A DNA stretch of 18,830 nt from Gammaproteobacteria bacterium UBA6173 (lineage in GTDB: Bacteria; Pseudomonadota; Gammaproteobacteria; Pseudomonadales; Pseudohongiellaceae). Both the position numbers and the translations under genes were made by a program. Shown here piece after piece: positions 7,100 to 14,390 of this stretch. Where the stretch lies: assembly GCA_002422225.1 (NCBI GenBank), contig DITX01000029.1:1-18830 (forward strand). Reading direction: 5' to 3'. A model generated the notes under the pieces. The model ran no database searches and was not told the DNA's origin. It saw only the letters and a list, made by a program, of their open reading frames with translations. The stretch's first letter is position 1. Each line of letters starts with the position of its first letter.

Positions 7100-7588
7100 A
7101 TGAGGAAAAACCTGATCACCAAAGCCGGCATGCTGCGCTTGAAAGACGAATTGAATCAACTCTGGCGCATAGAGCGACCCGACGTCACCAAAAAGGTTTC
7201 ATGGGCTGCCAGTCTCGGTGACCGCAGTGAAAATGCCGACTACCAATACAATAAAAAGCGTCTGCGTGAAATCGACCGTCGTGTGCGTTATTTGAGTAAG
7301 CGTGTGGAAGAACTGCAGGTCGTCGAAGCCTTGCCCGACAACACGGACAAAATCTTTTTTGGCGCGCATGTTGAAGTAGAAAGCGAACAAGGCGAGATCC
7401 GCCGGTTCCAGATTGTTGGTTACGACGAGATATTTGATCGCAAAGATGTCATCTCAGTCGACAGTCCGATGGCCATGGCGCTGCTGCAGAAAGAGGAAGG
7501 TGACGAGGTGATTGTCAGAACGCCCGAGGGCAAAGCCGTGTGGTATGTCAATCGCATCAGGTATGGGGCTGCGGAGGCAGCGCAGTGA
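7100..7588 (+). CDS. greB: Transcription elongation factor GreB
   Basis: A 162-residue protein that enters the secondary channel of RNA polymerase and triggers cleavage of backtracked transcripts. It resembles E. coli GreB much more than GreA: Leu-Trp-Arg-x-Glu-Arg-Pro-x-Val-Thr-Lys-Lys-Val near the start, the coiled-coil tip Ser-Leu-Gly-Asp-Arg-Ser-Glu-Asn-Ala-Asp-Tyr, then Lys-Lys-Arg-Leu-Arg-Glu-Ile-Asp-Arg-Arg-Val-Arg-Tyr-Leu. The C-terminal FKBP-like domain has Gly-Tyr-Asp-Glu-Ile-Phe and Ser-Val-Asp-Ser-Pro-Met-Ala. ATG 7100 is supported by GAGG at 7089-7092 and by family length. The frame stays open upstream to 6941, but those extra residues are antisense to the regulator gene. It is a single gene, divergent from the GlxA-type regulator and convergent with serC. 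Confidence 0.95.
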   Translation: MRKNLITKAGMLRLKDELNQLWRIERPDVTKKVSWAASLGDRSENADYQYNKKRLREIDRRVRYLSKRVEELQVVEALPDNTDKIFFGAHVEVESEQGEIRRFQIVGYDEIFDRKDVISVDSPMAMALLQKEEGDEVIVRTPEGKAVWYVNRIRYGAAEAAQ

Positions 7589-7600
7589 GTTGCTGCCTCC
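7573..7600 (+). terminator. Inverted repeat at the greB/serC convergence (possible bidirectional terminator)
   Basis: GGAGGCAGC at 7573-7581 pairs perfectly with GCTGCCTCC at 7592-7600 around a 10-base loop that holds the greB stop (7586-7588). It lies 13 bases beyond the serC stop on the other strand, so it could serve both convergent genes. There is no T-run on either side, so intrinsic termination would be weak. Confidence 0.4.
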
Positions 7601-7613
7601 CCGATGTTCAGGA

Positions 7614-8702
7614 TTAACCGTTGCGACGGGCAAAATCTGCCATAAAGTCAGCCAAGGTCTGGCAACCTGCTACCGGCATGGCGTTATAGACCGATGCGCG
7701 CATACCGCCCACCACACGGTGACCTTTGAGTGCGTACAGTCCATGCCCCTGTGCTTCATCAAGGAACTTCTTGTCCAGTTCGCTGTTGGCCAACGTAAAG
7801 GTGATGTTCATTTGTGAACGGTGGGCTTTTTGCGCCGCGCCCCGGTAAAAATCAGTGCTGTCGATGGCGTCATAAATGATTTTGGCTTTCTGTGCGTTGA
7901 TTTTTTCCATCGCTGGCACCCCGCCTTGATCCTTCAGCCAATGCAGTACCAGGTTCATCATATACACGGCAAAGGTGTTGATGGTGTTGGGCATGGAGTG
8001 ATTCTTGGCGTAGGTGTCGTAGTTCAGCAGATTAGGCGTCTGTGGCATGGCGTGACCAATCAGATCCTTGCGAATCAATACCGCTGCCATGCCTGATGGG
8101 CCGAGATTTTTCTGCAGACCGGCAAACACCAGGCCAAATTTGTTGTAGTCGATGACACGAGACATCAGTTCTGAGGTCATGTCCGCTACCAACGGGATAT
8201 CGCCGGTATCGGGGAACTCGTTCCAGCGTGTACCAAACAAGGTGTTGTTGCTGGTGATATGAACGTAGGACGTATCTGCATCCAGTGTGGACACATCGTA
8301 GTCAGGAATGTGATTGAAGTTGCTGCTTTCGCTGCTGGCGACGGTCACGGCCTTGCCATAACGTGCTGCTTCCTTACGAGCCAGCACGGTCCAGTGGCCG
8401 CTTTCAATAAAAGCGGCTTTGTGTGCGGACTTTAATGGCATCAGGTTGAGCGGAATGGCGGCAAACTGCATTTGTGCACTGCCGTGTACATACAGAATGT
8501 CAAAGTTATCTGGCAATCCAGCCAGTTCGCGCATCAATTGGTCGGTCTCGGTCAGCAATGCCTCAAACTCGGCGCTGCGATGGCTGACTTCGATCACGGA
8601 CATGCCAAGCCCTTTCCAGTCCAAAAACTCCTCTTTGGCTTTTTCAAGCACAGGCAGTGGCAACATGGCCGGGCCGGCCCCAAAGTTAAATATGCGGTTC
8701 AT
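7614..8702 (-). CDS. serC: Phosphoserine aminotransferase SerC
   Basis: A 362-residue PLP enzyme (class V fold) that converts 3-phosphohydroxypyruvate and glutamate to phosphoserine and 2-oxoglutarate; it also acts in pyridoxal phosphate synthesis. The length matches E. coli SerC. The N-terminal Phe-Asn-Phe-Gly-Ala-Gly-Pro-Ala-Met, the His-Arg-Ser block at 41-43, and the PLP lysine Lys198 in Gly-Leu-Gln-Lys-Asn-Leu-Gly-Pro-Ser-Gly are all typical. So is the C-terminal Gly-His-Arg-x-Val-Gly-Gly-Met-Arg-Ala-Ser. ATG 8702 is chosen over an in-frame start 12 codons upstream because AAGGA (complement of 8710-8714) lies seven bases ahead and the family sequence begins there. It follows serA by 78 bases on the same strand, so the two probably share a transcript covering consecutive steps of serine synthesis. 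Confidence 0.96.
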   Translation of the reverse strand: MNRIFNFGAGPAMLPLPVLEKAKEEFLDWKGLGMSVIEVSHRSAEFEALLTETDQLMRELAGLPDNFDILYVHGSAQMQFAAIPLNLMPLKSAHKAAFIESGHWTVLARKEAARYGKAVTVASSESSNFNHIPDYDVSTLDADTSYVHITSNNTLFGTRWNEFPDTGDIPLVADMTSELMSRVIDYNKFGLVFAGLQKNLGPSGMAAVLIRKDLIGHAMPQTPNLLNYDTYAKNHSMPNTINTFAVYMMNLVLHWLKDQGGVPAMEKINAQKAKIIYDAIDSTDFYRGAAQKAHRSQMNITFTLANSELDKKFLDEAQGHGLYALKGHRVVGGMRASVYNAMPVAGCQTLADFMADFARRNG

Positions 8703-8780
8703 CGTCAAGTCCTTGCTAGCAGTTGTATTTAAAATCAAATTTTTGGTTTTTATCGCTGTATCAAATAGTTACGTGCATCC

Positions 8781-9962
8781 CTACAGCAAGGTCACCTTGA
8801 TCACGTCGTCGGTGGACGCAATGGCCTGCACGGCGGCAGGTGACGGTGTGCTGGCCAGATCAATCAGGTTGTAAGCGATGTCGTCGCGGCTCTTGTTGAT
8901 CATATCGACTACGTTAATATCCTGTTCGGCAAGAATGGACAGAATTTTACCCAGCATGCCCGGCACGTTTTTATTGCTGATCGCAAGCCGTGTTCCGCTG
9001 GCGGCCCCTTGTACACGATCCAGTGACAGGGCGGGGAAGTTCACGGAGTTGCGGATGTTACCATTCTCGAGAAAATCCTTCAGCTGCTCAGCGGCCATAA
9101 TGGCGCAGTTTTCTTCGGCTTCTTCGGTGCTGGCGCCGATGTGTGGCATGAGAATGACGTCGTCGCGGCCTATCAATTCGTGGCGCGGGAAGTCGCTGAT
9201 GTACATGCGCAGCGCACCGGCATCCAGGCCTGCCACGACGGCTGCGGTGTCCACAATCTCATCGCGCGAAAAATTGAGCAGGCACAAGCCGGGTTTCATC
9301 GCGGCGACCATGTCAGCATTGATCAATCCGCGGGTGCTGTCGAGTACCGGCAGATGCAGACTGACATAGTCGGAGTTCGCCAGCAGGGCACTGACGTTCT
9401 CGATCTTTTGTACCTGATTGGGCAAGCGCCAGGCCGCGTCAACAGACAAGGCAGGGTCATAACCCAGTACTTTCATGCCCAAATTGATCGCCATACCAGC
9501 CACCAGTGATCCGATAGCACCCAGGCCAATGATGCCGAGGGTTTTGCCCGCCAACTCATAGCCCGCAAAGCGCTTCTTTTCCGCTTCCAGCAACTTGTTG
9601 AGCTCGGCGTGATCGGTCACTGTGCTGAGCGTGTCCACATAGCGTATGCCGGGGATGATGCCGCGCGATGCCAGCAACATGCCACTGAGCACCAGCTCTT
9701 TAACGGCATTGGCATTGGCGCCTGGCGCGTTGAACACAACAATTCCACGTGCGGTGCAGTCAGGCACGGGCACGTTGTTGACCCCTGCGCCGGCGCGCGC
9801 AACGGCCTTGATGGTGGGGCCAAGATCAGCCGTACTAAGTTTGTGGCTGCGCAATAAAATCGCATCAGCGTCGTTCATTTCCGCGCCAACAATGTAGCGG
9901 GTGGCCTGAAAGCGCTGTAGTCCCAGGTTGGCAATCTGATTAAAAGTTCTTATTTTGTGCAT
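8781..9962 (-). CDS. serA: D-3-phosphoglycerate dehydrogenase with ACT domain
   Basis: A 393-residue NAD-dependent enzyme catalysing the first step of serine synthesis (3-phosphoglycerate to 3-phosphohydroxypyruvate). The Rossmann fingerprint Gly-Leu-Gly-Ala-Ile-Gly is at 146-151, and the catalytic histidine His274 in Met-Pro-His-Ile-Gly-Ala-Ser-Thr. Arg233 and the acidic residues after it belong to the substrate/catalytic block. Residues about 326-393 are an ACT domain, the site of serine feedback inhibition in many SerA proteins. The enzyme is the short form without the intervening domain. ATG 9962 has AAGGTGA (complement of 9974-9980) ahead of it; a GTG at 9977 lies inside that site and is less likely. 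Its transcript runs into serC. A TATAAA (minus strand, 10033-10038) could be a -10, but no convincing -35 is seen. Confidence 0.95.
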   Translation of the reverse strand: MHKIRTFNQIANLGLQRFQATRYIVGAEMNDADAILLRSHKLSTADLGPTIKAVARAGAGVNNVPVPDCTARGIVVFNAPGANANAVKELVLSGMLLASRGIIPGIRYVDTLSTVTDHAELNKLLEAEKKRFAGYELAGKTLGIIGLGAIGSLVAGMAINLGMKVLGYDPALSVDAAWRLPNQVQKIENVSALLANSDYVSLHLPVLDSTRGLINADMVAAMKPGLCLLNFSRDEIVDTAAVVAGLDAGALRMYISDFPRHELIGRDDVILMPHIGASTEEAEENCAIMAAEQLKDFLENGNIRNSVNFPALSLDRVQGAASGTRLAISNKNVPGMLGKILSILAEQDINVVDMINKSRDDIAYNLIDLASTPSPAAVQAIASTDDVIKVTLL

Positions 9963-9973
9963 GATTGTTGTGG

Positions 9974-9980
9974 TCACCTT
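9974..9980 (-). promoter_or_regulatory. Ribosome binding site of serA
   Basis: AAGGTGA on the minus strand, 11 bases before ATG 9962. It decides in favour of that ATG over the in-frame GTG at 9977, which overlaps it. Confidence 0.6.
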
Positions 9981-10063
9981 TTTAGTGCTCGATTTCTTTT
10001 GCCCCTGAGCGATGCGGGTTCTTGAAGGCGCCTTTTATAACGTGAACTGCGACGAAAGGCCAG

Positions 10064-10091
10064 TTGCCAGTTGAGGTAAACCCGCTATCAT
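10064..10091 (+). promoter_or_regulatory. Predicted sigma-70 promoter for the MBL/GIY-YIG/DUF523 operon
   Basis: TTGCCA at 10064-10069 (4 of 6 to consensus) and TATCAT at 10086-10091 (5 of 6), with a 16-base spacer. They point toward the MBL-fold gene 43 bases downstream. The region is the divergent gap shared with serA. Seen by eye only; no start site is known. Confidence 0.5.
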
Positions 10092-10133
10092 GGCGGCTGA
10101 TGCGTGATCCGCCAGAGAATTTTGTGAGTGATT

Positions 10134-11027
10134 ATGGAAACTTCCCGCTTTGTTGCCGGCGTCGCGGTTGATGTAACAATAGGACAGATACCCGTACAGC
10201 GATTGTTGTGCCCGAATGCCGGTGTGATGACCGGGCCGGGGACCAATAGTTATTTGATTGGACATCAAGCGTTAGCCCTGGTTGACCCGGGGCCAGCCAT
10301 GCCGGTTCACACGCAGGCAATCATGCAGGCCTTGGGTGGTCGTCCATTAAAATGGATCTTTGTAACACATACACACGGCGATCACTCGCCGGGCACCTCT
10401 GCTTTGCAGGCACTCACTGGTGCACAAGTGATTGGACTGGCACCGCATGCCGAAGCCCAATATCAGGATCGCAGCTTTGTGCCAGATCGCCGGTATGGTC
10501 ACGATGAGCAGATATTGTGTGATGGATTCAGTATCAAGCTGATTCATACGCCCGGGCACGTGTCCAATCATCTGTGTTTTCTGTTGGAAGAAGATGGCAT
10601 GTTGTTTACCGGGGACCATATTTTGCAGGGCACAACGCCCGTAATCTTGCCGCCGGACGGCAATATGTCGGACTACATGAAGTCACTGGAATATCTCAGG
10701 CACTTGCCGCTGCGCGCCTTAGCGCCCGGGCATGGCGAGGTCATGATGGAGCCAGAACAGATGATCAGCACGCTGATCCGGCATCGACAACGTCGTGAAC
10801 TCAAGATCGTGGCAGCACTGACAACCTTGAAGTCCTGTGTTCTGGATGAACTGGTATTGTTGGCGTATAACGATGTGCCTTCCCACTTATTGCCTTGGGC
10901 CAAAAAAACCTTGCTTGCGCATCTTTACAAGCTGCAGGAAGAAGGGCGGGCGCGTATGCTCGTACCGGCTCCGACATCCGCAGGAGAAAAGGCGGATATT
11001 GAAGCCACAACCTGGCAAGTGCTGTGA
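10134..11027 (+). CDS. MBL-fold metallo-hydrolase (LACTB2-like)
   Basis: A 297-residue metallo-beta-lactamase-fold hydrolase. The metal motif HxHxDH is at 79-84 (Thr-His-Thr-His-Gly-Asp-His), with further ligands His142 (Thr-Pro-Gly-His), Asp161 (Phe-Thr-Gly-Asp-His) and His200 (Pro-Gly-His-Gly-Glu). A C-terminal segment of about 80 residues looks like the winged-helix region of LACTB2. LACTB2 itself is an endoribonuclease, while other members are thioesterases or glyoxalase-like, so the substrate is open. The start is ATG 10134; GTG 10128, two codons earlier, is a close alternative, since both have weak ribosome sites. Its TGA (11025-11027) overlaps the GTG start of the next gene, so translation is coupled. 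A sigma-70-like promoter lies upstream. Confidence 0.87.
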   Translation: METSRFVAGVAVDVTIGQIPVQRLLCPNAGVMTGPGTNSYLIGHQALALVDPGPAMPVHTQAIMQALGGRPLKWIFVTHTHGDHSPGTSALQALTGAQVIGLAPHAEAQYQDRSFVPDRRYGHDEQILCDGFSIKLIHTPGHVSNHLCFLLEEDGMLFTGDHILQGTTPVILPPDGNMSDYMKSLEYLRHLPLRALAPGHGEVMMEPEQMISTLIRHRQRRELKIVAALTTLKSCVLDELVLLAYNDVPSHLLPWAKKTLLAHLYKLQEEGRARMLVPAPTSAGEKADIEATTWQVL

Positions 11028-11320
11028 CGAGCACGCCTTGGTATGTTTACATCATCCAGTGTGGTGATCAGAGTTACTACACTGGTATTGCCACCGATGT
11101 AAATCGCCGGTTCAAGGAGCATGACTCACAAGGGCGACTGTGCGCGCGTTATTTGCGGGGGCGTTTGCCGCTGACTTTGGTACACAGCATTGAAGTTGTC
11201 GATCGCGTTGCCGCTTTGCAACTGGAATACCGTATCAAACAACTGCCACGCTATAAAAAAATCCAGCTGATCAAGGGTGAACTGCATCTGGAAAGTGCTG
11301 CACGGGAGCAAGTAAGTTGA
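11024..11320 (+). CDS. GIY-YIG family nuclease-like protein (YhbQ type)
   Basis: A 98-residue single-domain protein of the GIY-YIG superfamily, similar in size and pattern to YhbQ/UPF0213 proteins. The motif pair appears as Tyr-Val-Tyr-Ile (7-10) and Tyr-Thr-Gly-Ile (19-22). It is followed by Asn-Arg-Arg-Phe-x-x-His (27-33) and Glu-Tyr-Arg-Ile-Lys-Gln-Leu (68-74), which carries the metal-binding glutamate of the family. Catalytic residues therefore appear complete. GTG 11024 overlaps the previous gene's TGA (GTGA), and its own TGA overlaps a TTG start downstream (TTGA). No ATG fits, because the domain begins within a few residues of the GTG. Nuclease activity for this subfamily is plausible, but the cellular role is unsettled. 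Confidence 0.88.
   Translation: MTSTPWYVYIIQCGDQSYYTGIATDVNRRFKEHDSQGRLCARYLRGRLPLTLVHSIEVVDRVAALQLEYRIKQLPRYKKIQLIKGELHLESAAREQVS
11304..11308 (+). promoter_or_regulatory. Ribosome binding site supporting the TTG start at 11317
   Basis: GGGAG inside the end of the GIY-YIG gene, eight bases ahead of TTG 11317. No in-frame ATG or GTG lies before the first conserved motif of the downstream protein, so this site decides the start. Confidence 0.6.
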
Positions 11321-12291
11321 CTGTTGATAAACATCAAGATCACAAGATACCGGTCGGCATCAGCGCATGTCTGCTTGGTGATGAAGTTCGCTTTAACTCC
11401 GGGCACAAACTGCATTCATATATCGAGCAGACGTTGGGTGAATATTTCGAATACCGCAAGTTTTGCCCGGAAGTGGATATTGGTCTGGGTGTTCCACGTA
11501 AACCGATCCGCCTGGTCAGGCATAGTGATGAGGTGATCTGCGTCGATAGTGAAAATTATGCACTCGATTACACACAGAGGCTGCGCGACAGTGCAGATGC
11601 GCAGATGCACTGGGTGTCTGGTTTGTGTGCCTACATTTTTAAACGCGATTCGCCCAGTTGTGGCATGGAACGGGTAAAAATCTATCAGACCCGTGGAGAA
11701 GCAACGACCACCGCCAAAGACGGTGCGGGTATTTTTGCGGAACGAGTGATGCAGAAATTTCCGGCACTGCCGGTTGAGGAGGAAGGACGCCTGGGTGACG
11801 CCATTCTGCGCGAAAACTTTATTCAGCGTGTTTATGTGATGTATCGCTGGAAGCAGATGTTGGCGCAAGGACTCAGCGTTGCCACCCTGACGGATTTTCA
11901 TGCGCGCCACAAACTGATTCTGATGAGTCATTGTCAGAAAACCTATCGTGAACAAGGACCTTTACTGGCATCAGCGCGCAAAGACAATGTGGCGGAAATT
12001 GCTGATCAGTACCTGCTGGCGCTGATGACCGCGCTCAAAAAGCGCGCCAGTCGAGGTGATCATGTGAACGTGTTGCAGCATATTCAGGGCTATTTGCGTG
12101 ATGATCTGCAGGCCGATGACAAAGCTGAATTGCGCGAGTCGTTTGAGCGCTATTTGCAAGGTTATCTACCCCTTATTGTTCCTATTACCTTGCTTAATCA
12201 CTATTTTCGCCACTATCCCAACGAATACATCAGCCGTTCCTGGTATATGCATCCGTATCCGTCTGAGATGAGTTTGCAGAATTTTATCTGA
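11317..12291 (+). CDS. DUF523 (TudS-like)-DUF1722 fusion protein, YbgA family
   Basis: A 324-residue two-domain protein. Residues 12 to about 150 are DUF523: Ser-Ala-Cys18-Leu-Leu-Gly ... Val-Arg-Phe-Asn-Ser-Gly, Phe-Cys50-Pro-Glu-Val-Asp-Ile-Gly-Leu-Gly-Val-Pro-Arg, and Asp-Ser-Pro-Ser-Cys115-Gly-Met. Three such cysteines hold a [4Fe-4S] cluster in the thiouracil desulfidase TudS, so an iron-sulphur cluster is likely here. Residues about 190-310 are DUF1722 (the YbgA domain), with Phe-His-Ala-Arg-His-Lys-x-x-x-Met-Ser-His. In many proteobacteria this fusion sits next to a photolyase gene; here it follows a GIY-YIG gene. The start is TTG, coupled to the previous stop as TTGA. Removal of sulphur from damaged or modified nucleobases is a reasonable guess for the first domain; the second has no known activity to my knowledge. 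Confidence 0.88.
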   Translation: MTVDKHQDHKIPVGISACLLGDEVRFNSGHKLHSYIEQTLGEYFEYRKFCPEVDIGLGVPRKPIRLVRHSDEVICVDSENYALDYTQRLRDSADAQMHWVSGLCAYIFKRDSPSCGMERVKIYQTRGEATTTAKDGAGIFAERVMQKFPALPVEEEGRLGDAILRENFIQRVYVMYRWKQMLAQGLSVATLTDFHARHKLILMSHCQKTYREQGPLLASARKDNVAEIADQYLLALMTALKKRASRGDHVNVLQHIQGYLRDDLQADDKAELRESFERYLQGYLPLIVPITLLNHYFRHYPNEYISRSWYMHPYPSEMSLQNFI

Positions 12292-12305
12292 CAAACTGGA
12301 TGGTA

Positions 12306-12351
12306 GGGTGGCATGGGGGTCGGAGGTTGCCCTCCGACCCCAATGCCACCC
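12306..12351. repeat. Long near-perfect palindrome, possibly REP-like
   Basis: Arms 12306-12326 and 12331-12351 are 21 bases each, with 20 pairs, one G-A mismatch and a TTGC loop. The core GGGGTCGGAGG/CCTCCGACCCC is very GC-rich and no T-run follows, so it is not a standard intrinsic terminator. It lies in the 145-base gap between the DUF523-DUF1722 gene and the proA promoter. It may insulate the two units or be a member of a dispersed repeat family. Confidence 0.75.
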
Positions 12352-12369
12352 CTCATGCAGATTTGGCGT

Positions 12370-12398
12370 ATGCCGTGCGGCGCCATCTGGGCTATAAT
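12370..12398 (+). promoter_or_regulatory. Predicted sigma-70 promoter for proA
   Basis: A perfect -10, TATAAT, at 12393-12398, with a weak -35 (ATGCCG, 12370-12375) 17 bases upstream. It lies 38 bases before the proA start and just after the palindrome, so it probably drives proA and perhaps nadD and the genes beyond. Confidence 0.6.
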
Positions 12399-12436
12399 GC
12401 CGGCCTTTTCACCGGACTGACTGGATTCGCACACGC

Positions 12437-13696
12437 ATGAGCGACATTTCCACTTACATGAATACGCTGGGAGCGCAGGCTCGTGCGGCGTCTCGCGTCA
12501 TGGCAGCCGCTAGCACTGCAACTAAAAACGCGGCGTTGTTGGCGATGATTGATGCCATTGAAGCGGGCCGAGCCCAGCTGGCAGCGGCTAACCAGATTGA
12601 TCTGCAGGCCGGTCGCGACAAAGGTCTGGATGCCGCCATGCTGGACAGACTGGCGCTGACTCCTGCCCGCATTGACGGCATGATTGAAGGCTTGCGTCAG
12701 GTGGCTGCACTTCAGGATCCGGTGGGTGAAGTTACCGACATGCGGTTTATGCCAAGCGGTATTCAGGTTGGCAAAATGCGTGTGCCACTCGGCGTGGTCG
12801 GCATTATTTACGAGTCTCGCCCGAATGTGACCTGTGAAGCGGCCAGCCTCTGTCTCAAGTCTGGTAATGCCACCATTTTGCGAGGTGGGTCAGAAGCCAT
12901 GCATTCCAATCAGGCGATTGCTGGTTTTATCCGCGCAGGTCTGGCTGAAGCCGGTTTGCCAGAGCAGGCGGTGCAAGTGGTCGAAACTACTGACAGAGCG
13001 GCCGTTGGTTTATTGATCACCATGCCGCAGTTTGTGGATGTGATAGTGCCGCGCGGTGGCAAGGGCCTGATTGAACGCATCAGTGCTGAGGCACGGGTGC
13101 CGGTCATCAAACATCTGGATGGCAACTGTCATGTGTATATTGATGATGGTGCTGATCTGAAAAAGGCGGTCAACGTAGCGCTGAATGCCAAAACCCAACG
13201 ATATGGTACCTGTAATACCATGGAAAGCCTGTTGGTCGCTGAAGCAGTGGCTGCTGACATTTTGCCCGTGCTGGCGGCAGCCTATGCGCCGCACCACGTT
13301 GAATTGCGCGCCTGTGAACGGTCATTGCCATTTCTGCCCGGCGCAATACCCGCTCAGGAGCAGGACTGGTTTGAGGAGTATCTTGCACCGGTACTGGCGG
13401 TGAAAGTGGTCGCTGGTCTTGATGAAGCGATTGCACACATCAACAAATACAGCTCAGCACACACAGAGTCCATCATCACCGAAGATTTTCGCCGTGCGCA
13501 GCGTTTTCTGCGCGAGGTGGATTCCAGTTCAGTGATGGTGAATGCCTCGACGCGCTTTGCCGATGGTTTTGAGTATGGGCTGGGCGCTGAAATTGGCATT
13601 TCTACTGACAAATTGCACGCACGCGGACCTGTTGGGCTCGAAGGGCTGACCTCACAAAAATACATTGTGATCGGAGATGGCCACATCCGTACCTAA
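12437..13696 (+). CDS. proA: Gamma-glutamyl phosphate reductase (glutamate-5-semialdehyde dehydrogenase)
   Basis: A 419-residue NADPH-dependent aldehyde dehydrogenase-fold enzyme that reduces gamma-glutamyl phosphate to glutamate-5-semialdehyde in proline synthesis. The family signature Val-Pro-Leu-Gly-Val-Val-Gly-Ile-Ile-Tyr-Glu-Ser-Arg-Pro-Asn lies at 116-130, Leu-Arg-Gly-Gly-Ser-Glu-Ala at 148-154, and the catalytic cysteine Cys259 in Arg-Tyr-Gly-Thr-Cys-Asn-Thr. The C-terminal Leu-His-Ala-Arg-Gly-Pro-Val-Gly-Leu-Glu-Gly-Leu block is complete. ATG 12437 lacks a clear ribosome site; a second in-frame ATG seven codons later is possible but also has a poor one. ProB, which makes the substrate, is not in the window. 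nadD follows after 11 bases, as in Pseudomonas. A strong -10 element lies just upstream. Confidence 0.96.
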   Translation: MSDISTYMNTLGAQARAASRVMAAASTATKNAALLAMIDAIEAGRAQLAAANQIDLQAGRDKGLDAAMLDRLALTPARIDGMIEGLRQVAALQDPVGEVTDMRFMPSGIQVGKMRVPLGVVGIIYESRPNVTCEAASLCLKSGNATILRGGSEAMHSNQAIAGFIRAGLAEAGLPEQAVQVVETTDRAAVGLLITMPQFVDVIVPRGGKGLIERISAEARVPVIKHLDGNCHVYIDDGADLKKAVNVALNAKTQRYGTCNTMESLLVAEAVAADILPVLAAAYAPHHVELRACERSLPFLPGAIPAQEQDWFEEYLAPVLAVKVVAGLDEAIAHINKYSSAHTESIITEDFRRAQRFLREVDSSSVMVNASTRFADGFEYGLGAEIGISTDKLHARGPVGLEGLTSQKYIVIGDGHIRT

Positions 13697-13707
13697 AAGG
13701 GTTTTAC

Positions 13708-14340
13708 ATGCAAAGACGTATCGGTGTCATGGGCGGCATGTTTGACCCGGTTCATCTGGCCCACCTTGCTGTTGCTAGGCAGGTGCTGGAGACGCTGAGT
13801 CTGGATGTTGTGCACATGGTGCCTTGTGCAGTGCCCAATCATCGCGGGCAGCCAGGTGCCTCTGGGGAACATCGCGTTTGTATGTTGACATTGGCGGTGT
13901 CGGAGGAGCCACGTCTGATCGTGGATGAACGCGAATTGCAACGACCCGGTGTGTCGTACATGGTTGATACGCTCCAGACATTTGCGAGTGAATTTCCTGA
14001 CGCCACGCTGGTCTACATATTAGGTTTGGATAGCTTTTTGTCATTACCGACCTGGCATCGCTGGCGCCATTTGATTGACATTTGCCATTTGTGTGTGACG
14101 GGTCGTCCGGGTGTTACCCCCGACTTGCCCGACGCTTTGGCGATAGAGGTGGCCAGACGTCGCGTTGAGCGTGTTGCTGAGCTGTTTGCACAGCAAAGCG
14201 GCAGTGTTTTATTCATGGAGAGTCTTGATCTGCCGATTTCGTCCAGTGCCATCAGGCAAGCACTGGCCCGCGGTGAAATGCCAGCCCAGTTGCCCCATTC
14301 CGTGCAAACGTATATCCGCGAGCACAGGCTTTATTTTTAA
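13708..14340 (+). CDS. nadD: Nicotinate-nucleotide adenylyltransferase
   Basis: A 210-residue nucleotidyltransferase of NAD synthesis that joins nicotinate mononucleotide with ATP to give deamido-NAD and pyrophosphate. The N-terminal Gly-Gly-x-Phe-Asp-Pro-x-His-x-x-His motif is at residues 9-19, and the C-terminal Ile-Ser-Ser-Ser-Ala-Ile-Arg motif is at 177-183; both bind ATP. A Leu-Gly-Leu-Asp-Ser-Phe-Leu-Ser-Leu-Pro-x-Trp stretch around residue 110 is the usual substrate-recognition block. Length fits the family (about 210-220). ATG 13708 has AAGGG at 13697-13701, six bases ahead. It lies 11 bases after proA and 50 bases before rsfS. holA, which precedes nadD in enteric bacteria, is absent, in line with the proA-nadD order of pseudomonads. 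Confidence 0.95.
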   Translation: MQRRIGVMGGMFDPVHLAHLAVARQVLETLSLDVVHMVPCAVPNHRGQPGASGEHRVCMLTLAVSEEPRLIVDERELQRPGVSYMVDTLQTFASEFPDATLVYILGLDSFLSLPTWHRWRHLIDICHLCVTGRPGVTPDLPDALAIEVARRRVERVAELFAQQSGSVLFMESLDLPISSSAIRQALARGEMPAQLPHSVQTYIREHRLYF

Positions 14341-14375
14341 TTTTGTCAGTATCTGAATAACCGGATGCTGCAGTC

Positions 14376-14380
14376 AGGAG
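14376..14380 (+). promoter_or_regulatory. Ribosome binding site supporting the TTG start of rsfS
   Basis: AGGAG, ten bases ahead of TTG 14391. There is no ATG or GTG in frame at the correct N-terminus of the protein, so this strong site fixes the TTG start. Confidence 0.7.
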
Positions 14381-14390
14381 CAATACATAA

